Below are positions 1-9,760 of a stretch of DNA of 27,209 nt, piece by piece (the first letter of the stretch is position 1; each line of letters begins with the position of its first letter). This stretch comes from Larix sibirica (Eukaryota; Streptophyta; Pinopsida; Pinales; Pinaceae): positions 1 to 27,209 of the forward strand of contig NWUY0304414167.1 in assembly GCA_004151065.3 (NCBI GenBank). The letters are read 5' to 3'. The notes under the pieces are model-generated. The model saw only the letters and a program-made list of their open reading frames with translations. It was not told the origin of the DNA and did no database searches. Both the position numbers and the translations under genes were made by a program.

Positions 1-325
1 ACTTCGCAACCGATTGGTCTCACTTATGGTTACCCGCGAACGGTCGGCTGAACAAAATTCGGGTGGAGAGAGAAAGGTATATGAAACATACTGTTACGGA
101 TCTTGATGGTAAGAATGAACCTGTGCTTTTCACAAATTATATTCTTGGTAACTATTGCTGTGATACATTCTTTGGTTATTTTGGGGCAGAAACTATTGAA
201 CCAGCAGTATCTTTCCCGCGATCTGAACTCCTTCCTTGCAATCAGATCGCCCCCAATGTACAAAAGTATAAACTAGTTCCACTAACTTCGTAGATAATAC
301 TTACTTTTTCTTATTATTCTTCTTT
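1..325. other. Unassigned left edge
   Basis: I see no recognisable gene. Two short open frames of about 77 codons face each other here (plus 63-293, minus 30-263), and neither resembles a known family. The right part borders the RNase H remnant, but I could not read upstream retrotransposon sequence in any frame. Confidence 0.4.
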
Positions 326-547
326 TTTGATGGTTCGAAGTCGCAGGATGGTGCAGGTGCTGGATGCATCATTATTGATCCAAAAGGAAACCAAACTTTC
401 TTTTCCTGCAGGTTAGAATTCGAGTGCACCAACAATACATCGGAGTATGAAGCTCTCGTGCAAAGGCTCAGAAAAGCAATAGACATGAACATTAAACATT
501 TGTTGGTATATGGTTATTCTGAAATCATTGTTAAAAAGGTAAGGAAT
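326..547 (+). pseudogene. Ty3/gypsy retrotransposon RNase H fragment
   Basis: An open stretch of about 74 codons reads as the first half of a plant gypsy-type RNase H domain. It begins with FDGSKSQDGAGAG, where the Asp of the DGS motif is the first catalytic acidic residue of the family. It continues with a strand containing IDPKGN and then ECTNNTSEYEALVQRLRKA, where the Glu of the EYEAL segment is the second catalytic acid. The third acid, normally Asp in a GDSE motif, is replaced here: the sequence reads YGYSEIIVKK, so a key residue is missing. The frame then runs into sequence with no further family similarity. No reverse transcriptase precedes it and no integrase follows. This is a truncated, non-functional relic of a nuclear element and has no start codon of its own. 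The identification rests on recognised motifs, not on a search. Confidence 0.82.
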
Positions 548-590
548 AAAATACTAAACTCTAAGTTCTTTTTCCCTTGCTTACCTTTTT

Positions 591-1952
591 CTAACTTGGG
601 TTCAAACTATTCAAGGCAGCAGACCCCTTTGTAGACTCATCATCTGCATGTGTATAAGGATAATTGATCCCTACTGAGCCATTCTTACCACCTTTGCTGG
701 GTCGTGCCTTCAAAAACTCTTAGTGTCAAAGTGAATACATTTAGAGTTTTCCCTTATCGAAGAGCATCCTTGGCAGATTCTATTGTGTAACTTCCAATAA
801 CCATAGGCAATGGGGCCAGGGGAATTTATTGTGAGCTACCAATATGGGACCCCATTAATATATGTTTTATAGGCCACTTATTTAAGTACTATTTTGTCAG
901 TTACATACAAGGGAAGAATATGTGGGGGTTGATAACAACCAGAAATTATCAGATAGGAGTCTGAGATACCAATCACCAATACCTTTAAATAGCTTAAATG
1001 CTGCATCCGACATGCATTTGACTGGCTTGTTGTGGATAATTGTGTATAATGGCATGATAAAATTTTGATATTATGGTAACTGCTGACGTACTTATACTCA
1101 CATAGCAATTGACAATAGATGTGGATTGTTGGGTTTGATGGCTACCACTTCCATCCCATGCCAAGTGAATTCTTAGCACATGTAAAATCCAACAGATAAG
1201 AGGACATGTAAAACTCAGAGGGTTTTTCTACAGCTGGATTTCATGCAGTGAAAACAGCCTGGCTCAGGTTGGCTGACAAGATGGCTCCCCATTCAAAGTA
1301 TAACCATGAGTGACGACTATATGCAGCACGGGCACCCAAGCCTCCTGGAACATAGAGGCATGCTGCTCACCGTATAACCTCACGAGTAACATTTTAGCCA
1401 TCCCAAATAGTGGTCTTAACAGTTCAGTAGGGTAGGAGCCATCCTCTCCTCTGGACTTACACCTCTTATTTCTTACCCACTATTTCTTCAAACATGCATG
1501 GGTGTCTAGCTTCACTTGAGCAACCCATTCCTTAGTCAAATGATTTTTGGGAGTGGAATCTTGTAATAGATCTAAAGTTCAGAGGGTTGGAAGGAAGCAA
1601 TTGCCTTCGATCCATCTATATTCATGATCAACCTTTCATTGACGTTGACTCTGGGAAGTATCCAAGAGATCACTTCTGCGCAAGGAAGAGCTGTTGGTCT
1701 TGCTGCTACTCTATGGAGTTATTATTTTATTATATTCCGGTCAAATCCCCAATCATATTTATCCTCGCTGGGAATGCTAGGGTAATTCTAATTTTGTAAT
1801 ATTCCATAAATTTATCTTCATTTGTATGCTTGAGTTGCCTTGGTGTTGCTGTCAGTGTCTCCATAACGTGTGTTTACAACTCCTTCTTCCTCATCAGATG
1901 AGGATACCTCCTGCACCATTTTACCCTTTTGCCTAGTTCGCCTGTAGGGCAT
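591..1952 (-). pseudogene. Decayed long reading frame, possibly retroelement-associated
   Basis: Protein-like segments follow one another along the minus strand with stops and frame changes between them. A likely start at 1952 gives MPYRRTRQKGKMVQE followed by an acidic SSSDEEE run, resembling the basic then acidic N-termini of some plant gypsy gag proteins. Around 1670-1510 come YRWIEGNCFLPTL and KEWVAQVKLD. At about 1440-1264 an open piece contains ELLRPLFGMAKMLLVRLYGE, EAWVPVLH and THGYTLNG. At about 1219-1150 comes SEFYMSSYLLDF, then ISDSYLII and PPHILPLYVTDK (1108-878). The last piece, at about 720, reads EFLKARPSKGGKNGS and ends at a TAG at 591-593. The order is colinear over about 1.36 kb, which suggests one ancestral gene of roughly 450 codons. 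I cannot name the family with certainty. The RNase H piece lies 43 bases beyond its end on the opposite strand, so the two are probably separate or nested insertions. Confidence 0.45.
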
Positions 1953-2305
1953 TGTGCTTTTCTGTAACTCATTTTCATAATCATCAGAGATTATTAGTGT
2001 GGTTAGTAAACACAGCAATATTGTATCCATGCCCGTGGTAAGGAAGTTGAAAGTTTCGCTATTAGTATTTTGAAATAATGGCAAATAAATCTAAGGTTCT
2101 TTTATTTATATCTAAAAGTCCAGGAATACAAACCACGTCCAAGCAAACTCATTCTATGATAATAAAAAGAACTACCAATATTTTTATGATTATCACCTTC
2201 TTATTCAGCATGAACAAATCATATTAAAGATCACAGAAATAACAATATTAACAGCAAAATCATATCACTTGGTAGCTACTGAAACGGGCTCGCAAATGGA
2301 ATTGA

Positions 2306-2688
2306 AATGATTTAAGGTGGTTTGTTCAAGATAAAGATATGGGCATGCGATGGCAAGAGAATTATAGTAAAGTTTGCTCGGAACGCAGTAAGTTTGGTAA
2401 AGGGTTTATGGTTATGGTAAGCGCGGCCACAACGTTCCAACGGGAATATTATGCAAAGTTGAAACCCTGAGTTCATTTTGGGTTTAGAAAGGGGCGTTAT
2501 AAGTCCTTGGCATTTCATTTAATTGTGAATTAAGATGGTATCCTTTCCCTAAGGAATGATGTGGTGAGCTTTTGGTGAAAACCCCTGTGGTCATGCTAGG
2601 GTACGGTTTATTTTACCCACGGGAAAAAAATTTTGTTTGGCAGAAACGTAAAGGATATGTGGTAACAGCTTGCCCTCCCATAAATTAG
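2306..2688 (+). pseudogene. Decayed coding remnant of unknown family
   Basis: Two adjoining frames give protein-like sequence. The first (2306-2524) starts just after a stop and contains DLRWFVQDKDMGMRWQEN and GKGFMVMVSAATTFQREYYA. It has one internal TGA after about 50 codons and then continues as HFGFRKGRYKSLAFHL. The second (2527-2688) is in another frame and contains ELRWYPFPKE, a TGA, and then LGYGLFYPREKNFVWQKRKG, ending at TAG 2686-2688. The residue mix, rich in aromatic and charged residues, differs from the low-complexity repeats elsewhere in the window. I do not recognise the family. At least two stops and one frameshift make it a pseudogene if it ever was a gene. No start codon or regulatory context is visible. 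Confidence 0.3.
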
Positions 2689-4160
2689 AGTATACAGTCG
2701 TATTATCACAAGGTAATTAAAAAACTATGCTAAGTGAGGTCAGCGGTGGATCTTACCTGAAAAAGAAAAGGTGCACTGGCGACTTATTGCATAGCAAGCA
2801 GTGGATTGAACTTAAAAGGGGAAGGGTTTGTCGGCTGAGAAACTTACTTGGCTCGCTTACAGGGCTTTCTCCATTCGATCGCTATGACGTTCGTTACTAA
2901 GCTGTAGCACTGATAGGTAGGAATGATTCCGGCGAAGTGTTTTTGGAAGCGGTTTCGGATGTTCCATTTATGGCAGAGCTATTGGGGGAAGTGTCTTAGC
3001 TCCTATTAATCCCCGCCTCCGATTTATTGTGGTCTTTTATCGCGGAGCAGTTATCTCAAAACCGAGGAAAAAGGGGCGGGAGTAGCCGCTCAATCGAATT
3101 CATGTTCTTTCATCGATCGGTCTGGAATATAAATTGACAGTACGACCATGTCCCGAGAATCGACATGAGCTTGCAACATATAAACTATCCACTTATCTAT
3201 ATAGATACAGAGGGTTTTTCCGTATTTATATTATTATTTAAGCCTGGCAGCACCTGCGACCAGTATAATAGCTATCTATGGTCCCGGGTATGCAACAATG
3301 AGAAAGCCTCATACCCTAACTAGCAATCAATTTATCGAGCAGCGGGCTGAAAGCACCTATCGATGCATAACCTGTCCTCCGCTACTTGGGCTATACTATA
3401 ACCCCGACCAGTATTATGCCTATTCCACTACAGTAGGCGGATTTCAAAGCAAGTAAATTGACTTGCCTACTGTAAGTAAGTCACAGCTAGCTGAATAGTT
3501 GGAAACTCCCGTTTACCTATGTGAAGAACTGGGGACGGTTCTGTGAACTGTTTGGTCAGAAAAAGTTTATGCGGTTCCTCTCACAGGTTATTTATAGGTA
3601 GGGCGATTGGACTTTCTCAAGAGATCGGGTAACTAAAAGTTTTGAGAGTTTTAACTACCTTAAATGAGAAATAATAAGGCCGATACTACTCAATTTCAGG
3701 AAGATAGGGGTGCCCTTGATCCCTTGACCATCAAATTTTTGAAGCAATAACCCAATTTATTAGGGGAATAATAGCCGGTCGACTTATGAAAAGTGCTTTC
3801 CCTATTTATTATTCTTAAAGCATCCCCCCTTCGTGTGAAGAGAAAGAACTCCATAAGTGAGAGTATAGAGGGGGTGTTTACAGGCAGCTATTGTCTTAAT
3901 CCGATAAGCAATAGGGAGATTCCCCTATTTCTTCTTATTTTAGTCGAATCACTTACTAGTTTGGTCATTAAATTATATAATATAGGCTTTCTATGGTACT
4001 AGAGCCGTAATGATCGCCCCCTTCTTCAATAAGGAAAAGTATTATGATCTGTATTCAGCGCCACCTTTTTCCAGTAATAATAGGGGAAATAGGAATAACT
4101 TCGATCGAGCGGATTTATGAAGTAGCTTTGAATCAAAGGGGAGTGGAAGCTCTTACGGTG
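2689..4160. other. Non-coding stretch without recognised gene
   Basis: I see no conserved coding frame. The style, with short A/T tracts and words such as GGGCGGGAGTAGCCG and CCTGTCCTCCGC, is typical of plant mitochondrial spacer or intron sequence. A block near 3500-3590 (GGGACGGTTCTG followed by GCGGTTCC) faintly recalls the 3' end of a group II intron, but domain V pairing is not convincing. Confidence 0.4.
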
Positions 4161-4169
4161 GGAAGGCAA

Positions 4170-4775
4170 CCCCCCATTGAGTAGCCCTAGTGAAGACCCT
4201 TCTCTCCCAGTGATGGCCCCATTGAGTAGCTGTTTTAACCATGTGTTCCGTATCGGAAAGTGTGGAGCAGGTAGTAACCATTGTTGTATGTACAGCCCTG
4301 TAGGGTAAATATATCTTTCGATAAGTGTCGGTTCAAAAACTGACTAGAAGCCATCGACTGCATCAACTCTTGGGATCAACAAAGACTCCTTTGAGTATCA
4401 TCATCGAGTACCATCGAGAGAGTACGAGTCATTTAATACGAGCATCAACTCTAGATCTTCTGGTCATTGTGCATGGACACCTGGCATTGACTAAGACCAC
4501 CAGCATCGACTCTTGGGATCGAGTACCAGCATCAAAACTCTAGATCGACTATTGGCTCTCATCGAGTGCATTGACTCTTGTATTGACTCTCAGCAGACAG
4601 GCATCTACCGTGTGGGTATGTGCTCCAGAGTATTGGCTAGCGGTAATTGGGGCCTGCATCCTGGGGATTTATTCCCATCGGATCCTGTAATCTAGTGAAT
4701 CACCACCTGTCATTGAGTGATTGACACCTGGCTCGACTGCATCGACTATCGGCTATCGGGAATGACCTGAAGGCT
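4170..4775. repeat. Degenerate repeat array A (ATCGACT / CATTGAG words)
   Basis: The stretch is built from shuffled short words: CATTGAGTAGC, CATCGACT, CATCAACTCTTGGGATC, GAGTACCAGCATCAA, ACTCTAGATC and GACTATTGGCT. CATCAACTCTTGGGATCAA at 4361 recurs as CATCGACTCTTGGGATCGA at 4504. AGCATCAACTCTAGATC at 4441 recurs with two extra bases at 4528. The right part carries GGCTAGCGGTAATTGGGG and CGGCTATCGGGAATGACC. The short open frames at 4325-4543 and 4513-4695 lie inside the array and are repeat-derived. Confidence 0.7.
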
Positions 4776-5860
4776 TAATGCGGGCTTTGTCCGTCCGTCC
4801 GTGGGACCCCCTATATCTCTATGCCGATGTTAGATTTCCAATATGCGACAGCCAGCAAATATGGACTGCCAATGTGTTAAATAAATACCTAACCAGTGCC
4901 ACTTGTTATTGCTGACTGTAATTCGTTCACACATGGCACGAACACCTACCTCCTGGGCACGGGGTCTTAACAGGTAACGTAAAAACCATCCTTATAACGG
5001 GCTATCATCAGTAATGCCCCTAACAGACTGACTCACTCGCTAACTCACTAACTGGGCACGTGTTATCAAGAACAGGTAACACACATAGAATCTACCACCT
5101 TCTAAGGCATGTTGTAAGTGAACTGGTGGGTAGAAAAGCCCATCTGCAGTAAATGGGTAGTAAAGGGCAGTGCTGAATAGGCAAGTTGGGTAGGTCTTGC
5201 TGCCTCTCTATGCTGGTAAATGTTGTATGGGTAGAGCTGTTGTATGTGTATCTGTGTCAAGTACGGGCTCCAGTACTCTAGTGTATGGGCCTCTAGTTAA
5301 GGTACTCTGGGGTCTCTACTGGGGAATGGATGTATTACGTGCTGCCTCGTGCTCTGGGCCTTTTGCGTTAATCCGGGCTCAACTAGGGATGGGGTAGTAC
5401 TTGTGCTATGTGAATGTATTGAATACGACTTATCTCGGCATTGATGTCGAACCTAATCAGAGGCATTGTGCAATCCCGGCTTCCTTGATGGGGCACCTAA
5501 TCAGTTCAGAAATCTCATCAGTTAAATGAACGTCATCAGACCATAGTTAAACCCCGGTTCACAAGTCCTCTGGTATGCACGTATATAAAGCAATCAACCG
5601 TTAAGATATAGCAGGTGAGCATGAAGATGAAGTCGGGATTAATATCATTAGAAGAAACCGTAGGAGGTAATCGCAGATCCATCCCTCTACCCTATTTCTA
5701 ACTCCTTACCTAATAAATGGGATATTTTTATCACTAGAACTATAACAGCTTTCAATTTATATCACTCGAACCCGAAGACCCGAATAAACAAACCGGCCCG
5801 GCCCTCCTAGCTTTTCTCTTTGGGGTTGTTCCCGTCCATCTTATTTTGTTTTTTCTCATT
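4776..5860. other. Non-coding stretch with short word repetition
   Basis: No gene is recognised. The beginning holds CCGTCCGTCCGTGGGACCCC, related to GTGTCTGTGGGTCCCGCTCC at about 12,155 beside array B. Between 5020 and 5100 there are short alternations of ACTCACTCGCTAACTCAC and GGTAAC-type words. The open frame at 5197-5397 (66 codons) has no recognised similarity. Confidence 0.4.
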
Positions 5861-5867
5861 GGGTACA

Positions 5868-6090
5868 TTGGTTGGCCCATACCCAGTTGTTGCTTTGTTA
5901 ACCTTCGAGCTGGCTTATTATTGGGAGAACACACTAGGGAACTCCTTATCTGGGACTACTCATTGGTTGCTTTGTTAACCACCCCCTCGAGTCGAGGCTG
6001 CCTTATTGGAATAACTCCTTATTGGAATAACTCTTCGATCCTCTGCGCACATTGGCACATTGGCTCTATTGGCTCTATTGGCTTTACTTT
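5868..6090. repeat. Cluster of short tandem duplications
   Basis: CCTTATTGGAATAACT is duplicated perfectly head to tail at 6001-6016 and 6017-6032. GTTGCTTTGTTAACC occurs at 5889-5903 and again at 5966-5980. TTGGCTCTA is iterated near 6060-6080. A 92-codon open frame (5846-6124, plus strand) crosses the cluster and owes its length partly to these in-frame repeats; I recognise no product. Confidence 0.75.
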
Positions 6091-6249
6091 TGTCCCCACC
6101 CCTCGAGGATTTTGTCCCCCTTGAGGAGCTGGTTTATTAAAACACTGACGAACCTATAAGCACTCGCAACTGACCTCGAACTAATCGACCTATCCACCTA
6201 TAAAAGTTGCCCACCTAGAATAAACAGGGGCTGTCACCTCAACGCCACA

Positions 6250-7380
6250 GTTTACATAAAGCAAGCAAGCCTAGGAAGTGCCACCTGCTGCAGTTCTCTC
6301 ATCACACAGTTCCCAATTCAACTCTGTTCTTTCATCAACCAGCCCAAATGATCTCAGGTACTTACTGCTCACGGTTGGTTCTATAATTACCCTGGGCTCT
6401 TATCACCCAGTTGATAATCATGCTGCTTTTATCCTTACGGCCAACGTGGATGGATTCTATTGGTACCATCACGCCCAAGTCCCAACAGACCTCAGTTCTC
6501 TCATCAACTGGTTAACAAATAATCTACGGAATCTACTGCCCACGGACGGGTATCTACTCTATGAATCACACCCAGCTGGTCCCAATAGCAGTCTTAAGCC
6601 AATAGCTCAGTGGAACCTGCTGCAGTCAGTTCACCCCTAAAGCCCAGTTACTTCAAAAATGGACGAAGTTCTCGAAATCACCCAGTTAGTTACTCAATGC
6701 CCCAAGTGCTCTAATAAACCTGTGCCCAATTAAACTATGGACTTCCCACGGGTCTATAGTAAATCTTGTCTCTATTAAAACAGCTGTGCCCAAAGCAACT
6801 AAGTTCTCTCATCAACCAGGTCCCAATTGATCTCAGCTATCTACTGAACACGGGCCGCTATTCAACTTGTTACTAGCACAACCAGCTATTCCCAAATAAG
6901 TCATGTTCTGCTCACGGGTATCTGTACTAACTGTTTTCTATTAAACCTGCTGTTCCCAAATCCACTATGGTCCCTACTGCCCACGGTTGGTTATCTAATA
7001 GCCCTGGTATCGATTAACCCAGTTGAGATTCATGCCGCACCTTACAGCCACACACATACAGTTGTTATCTCTTCACGCCCAGGACCAACAGGCCTCAGTT
7101 ATAGAACCCACCAGTTACCAAATATTATAAGTTCCCCACTGCCCACGGGTCGCTATTCAACCTGTTTGAGTCACACCCAGTTGAGATTCGTGCTGCACCT
7201 TACGGCCAGACACATCCAGTATTCAGCACGCCCAGGACCAAATAAAATAAGTTCTCTCTTCAACCTGCTTTTAGCTATTTAGCACTCTGGTCTATCATCA
7301 ACCAGTTACCAAACAAGCTCTGGTCTTTCCACGGGGCTAGAGTAAACCTGTTAGATGTTAAAACAGCTGTTCACATATAA
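6250..7380. repeat. Degenerate array with a unit of about 160-170 bp
   Basis: Three long copies share a fixed order of words: ACTGCYCACGG, then CACCCAGTTGA or AACCCAGTTGA, then GATTCRTGCYGCACCTTAC, then GCCAGACACAT-like sequence, then CACGCCCA and CCAACAGRCCTCAGTT. They begin near 6364, 6976 and 7138. Between copies 1 and 2 the sequence is made of smaller pieces of the same unit, such as TCTCATCAACCAG, TTCCCAAAT, CTGCCCACGGG and AACCTGCTG. A 120-codon plus-strand open frame at 6278-6640 lies entirely inside the array and is best read as repeat-derived. Divergence between copies is large, so the array is old or was built by small rearrangements. Confidence 0.75.
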
Positions 7381-7985
7381 AATCTAGGAAGTATGCATCG
7401 CTTCGCCCCTGCCCTACTTCCTTTTCGTAGTTAATACCCAAAAGGCGGGCTCTGGGTCCCCCATAATTTACGGGACATACCTAACCAAATCTAGGCGAAG
7501 AAAGATCCTGAGAAAAGAGATCCCATTCCATCCCATCCCCATCCCAACGAGGCTCTCTGATGTACCATAATTGAGCTATCCGGCAGATCAGTTCAACGAT
7601 ATCAGGTAAAGGCTGCCCTCTCTCGGCTGACCATCCTTCCGCAGGAGCATGCAACTATAATAAAAGTCCTTGGTTGGCTACTATCGACTACCATCCCCAT
7701 CCATCCACCCAGCCACCCCACCATGTCATCCAGGGGGGGAGCAAAGTACTAAAGGTAAATGGCTGTACCTCCTAAGCGCTTTCATTAAGTTCGTGGTTTA
7801 AGACAAACATGTCTAGCTCTGAAGGTGATAAGTTTTCTAGTAACAGTTCAGTAAGGGTAAGGCAAGGGTAAAGGGTAAATCTATAGTGCTGTACCCAGCT
7901 GTTCCTGGCTTCCTAAAAGGTTGTTGGGCAGCACTCCAAGGAAAGGACTGGGGTGAAGGCATAAACTGAAAGGCAGGCAATATCT
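7381..7985. other. Non-coding stretch with pyrimidine-rich CCATCCC tracts
   Basis: No gene is seen. CCCATTCCATCCCATCCCC at about 7521-7540 and CCATCCCCATCCATCCACCC at about 7691-7710 are short slippage-type repeats. Near 7850, words of the GGTAAGGCAAGGGTAAAGGG type are iterated. Confidence 0.45.
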
Positions 7986-7990
7986 AGAAG

Positions 7991-8311
7991 TTGTTAAATA
8001 GAAGAGCTGGATTAGTCACTCGAGCTACCTTCCCCGTCAAGAACTTCTTGGAAACTTCTCCTCCCATCCTTACCGGGGGTGCCACCGGGGGAACTAGTTG
8101 CCTAGCTCATAGATACTCTGGCCAAATTACTTCACCTACTCATACTTTCTTGTCCTCGGGATGTCTCATTGCCTACCCTTCACCTACTCATACTAGGCAT
8201 GGGCAGCTAGCCAAAGCTTTCAGACTTTCTCTTGGGATGTCCGTCCTCCGGATCCTTTTTATTGAACTAGTTCGGGTGGCTGCGAGACAACGTTGGCCCC
8301 CCTACATATAG
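7991..8311 (+). CDS. Hypothetical 106-codon ORF, doubtful
   Basis: An ATG-started open frame of 106 codons with no recognised domain, membrane segment or signal. It contains the direct repeat TTCACCTACTCATACT at 8131-8146 and 8179-8194, a 48-bp spacing that preserves the frame, giving a repeated PTH motif. It has the chance length expected for non-coding DNA and no neighbouring gene. I list it because it is one of the longer frames in the window. It is probably not translated. Confidence 0.12.
   Translation: MLNRRAGLVTRATFPVKNFLETSPPILTGGATGGTSCLAHRYSGQITSPTHTFLSSGCLIAYPSPTHTRHGQLAKAFRLSLGMSVLRILFIELVRVAARQRWPPYI
8131..8194. repeat. 16-bp direct repeat, 48-bp period
   Basis: TTCACCTACTCATACT is present identically at 8131-8146 and 8179-8194. 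Nearby TCCTCGGGATGTC (about 8153) and CTTGGGATGTCCG (about 8230) look like a second, more diverged pair. Confidence 0.85.
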
Positions 8312-8389
8312 CTATAGGAAATAAACTTCCTTCCGCAGGACTGGGAATTTCACTTGACCCTGACTGTCCTTCCTTTAACGAACTAGTGG

Positions 8390-8746
8390 GTGCCTTACTC
8401 TCCAAGCACTTTATTATGCCACGAAAAGAGGGAGCAAGGTTTGAGAAGGCACTCATTCACTAACGAATTTACCAGTTGCTTACTAATCCTTTTTCATTTA
8501 ATAATTAAGGTTATCCCTATCGGACCGATACCTACCCCTTCGTACGTAAGATATATATCACAGGGGGATCCAGGCATCGATCAGCATACATTACGCTTTA
8601 AGCAAGGAAACAATCCTGCATTAAGCCCTCTTTTACCCATACTCATTCACCAATTCACATTGCCTTCAGGACCCAACACCGATTCATATCGGTGGGGAGG
8701 TAGGGGGAAAAGAGATCTGAAAGGAAAGCAAGATCTTCAACGATGA
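8390..8746 (+). CDS. Hypothetical 118-codon ORF
   Basis: An ATG-started frame of 118 codons, one of the longest in the window outside the repeats. Residues about 28-50 form a hydrophobic stretch (SCLLILFHLIIKVIPIGPIP) that could span a membrane. The C-terminal 15 residues are very basic (GGRGKRDLKGKQDLQ). I recognise no family. Plant mitochondrial genomes hold many such unconserved ORFs, and some are chimeric with a membrane segment, so transcription is possible but nothing in the sequence shows it. Confidence 0.2.
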   Translation: MPYSPSTLLCHEKREQGLRRHSFTNEFTSCLLILFHLIIKVIPIGPIPTPSYVRYISQGDPGIDQHTLRFKQGNNPALSPLLPILIHQFTLPSGPNTDSYRWGGRGKRDLKGKQDLQR

Positions 8747-9049
8747 AATATAAAGATACATATAAATGTAGTTGAGGCAGAGTCTTATTATGGGAATTCA
8801 TATTTATTATCCATTCTTTACTATTGCACTTCGCAGGTGTCGAGTTTATTCCGGTTGAGCAGATTGACGGAAAAAAACATTGTAACCCCTTCTGGGCTTT
8901 ATTAGGAGACGAACCTACAAGGGGTTTATTAGGGCTTAAGAAAAGCCAATCTATGCACAGTTGAACCTTCCCTTCTGTAGGCGCTTGCGTAGGGGAACTC
9001 TGAGAAGAAAGAGAGGGTACAAATCAGACTAATAGAAAAGAGTTCTCCC

Positions 9050-9760
9050 AGCCCTGCCTGGTTGATTGGACCAGCCCGCCATTTCATTTCTTTATTGGGC
9101 CAGCCCGGATTCTCTCAGCAAGCGGCAAGAGATAGATGATCGATGAGCAGGTTCTTCCGCTGTGGGCTCTCATTACTTGGTCACATTGCTTGCATGCGGC
9201 TCTATATCTACCTAGCATTGGGGGGAAAGCCTACAGCCTAGGCATCATCTTCCATATTACTTCCCCTCTCAGTTGGCTTTACAGTCTGCCTTCTAGCTGC
9301 TCCGTATCCCTTTACCGTTGTTCTTAGTTGTTTGCATGCTTTCGTAAAGCCTAAAAGCAATCCGTGTTCCGTTGAACTACCTACTACCACATCTGTTGGC
9401 CATCAATCACTTACTTTCCGGGCAAGCATCGATTGCCAAACTAGGTTTGATGTCTTTGTAAACCAATCAATCTCTAAAAAAATACAATCATCGGTGCTCG
9501 CTCTTGTCAATCATTGTTGTTGCTTGGGGTTGTCGATTTCACATCGTCGGGGGTGGTTCTTATAGCGTCAAAGCAAGCGGGGTTTTCTTTTCCCAGCAAG
9601 AGAATCCGGGTGTTGTCTAGCCAGCGAGCAAGCAAGAAGCACGTAAGTAATCAAATACCGCCCCGCCGGTTTTTATTATCCTAGCCAGGGTTGATTCGAC
9701 CAGCCTGCGATTTCATTTCTTTCTTAGACCCTGTCCCAGCAAGTGGAAAAAGCGCCATCC
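9050..9760 (+). repeat. Degenerate direct repeat pair, GGTTGATTSGACCAGCC
   Basis: AGCCCTGCCTGGTTGATTGG continuing into ACCAGCCCGCCATTTCATTTC at 9050-9090 recurs as TAGCCAGGGTTGATTCGACC with AGCCTGCGATTTCATTTC at 9682-9718. Both copies are followed by TTTCTT and then by AGCAAG words (9117 and 9738). A weaker third relative, AGCCCTGCTGGTTGATTCG, is at about 22,443. The two main copies are in the same orientation, about 632 bp apart. Confidence 0.7.
9110..9680. other. Spacer between the GGTTGATT repeats
   Basis: Two adjoining plus-strand open frames (9136-9327, 63 codons; 9332-9565, 77 codons) have no recognised similarity. The word AGCAAGC is frequent here (near 9118, 9582 and 9628), a composition common in plant mitochondrial spacers. 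Confidence 0.35.

Noticed and set aside
1818-2084. 88-codon minus-strand ORF starting at 2084
   Set aside because: The part upstream of the internal Met at 1952 has no resemblance to the downstream basic-acidic segment. I treated only 1952 onward as part of a gene remnant.
3500-3595. Group II intron domain V/VI candidate around GGGACGGTTCTG
   Set aside because: The 3' strand ACGGTTC is present, but the upstream partner reads CTCCCGT rather than GAGCCGT and the inner helix does not pair well. No exon is recognisable on either side. A covariance-model search (Rfam intron_gpII) with a significant hit would reverse this.
4170-4775. CRISPR-like regular spacing of ATCGACT words
   Set aside because: Units are short, degenerate and irregularly spaced, with no constant repeat and no unique spacers.
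6278-6640. 120-codon plus-strand ORF
   Set aside because: It lies wholly within the 6.25-7.38 kb degenerate array, and its residues follow the repeat words.
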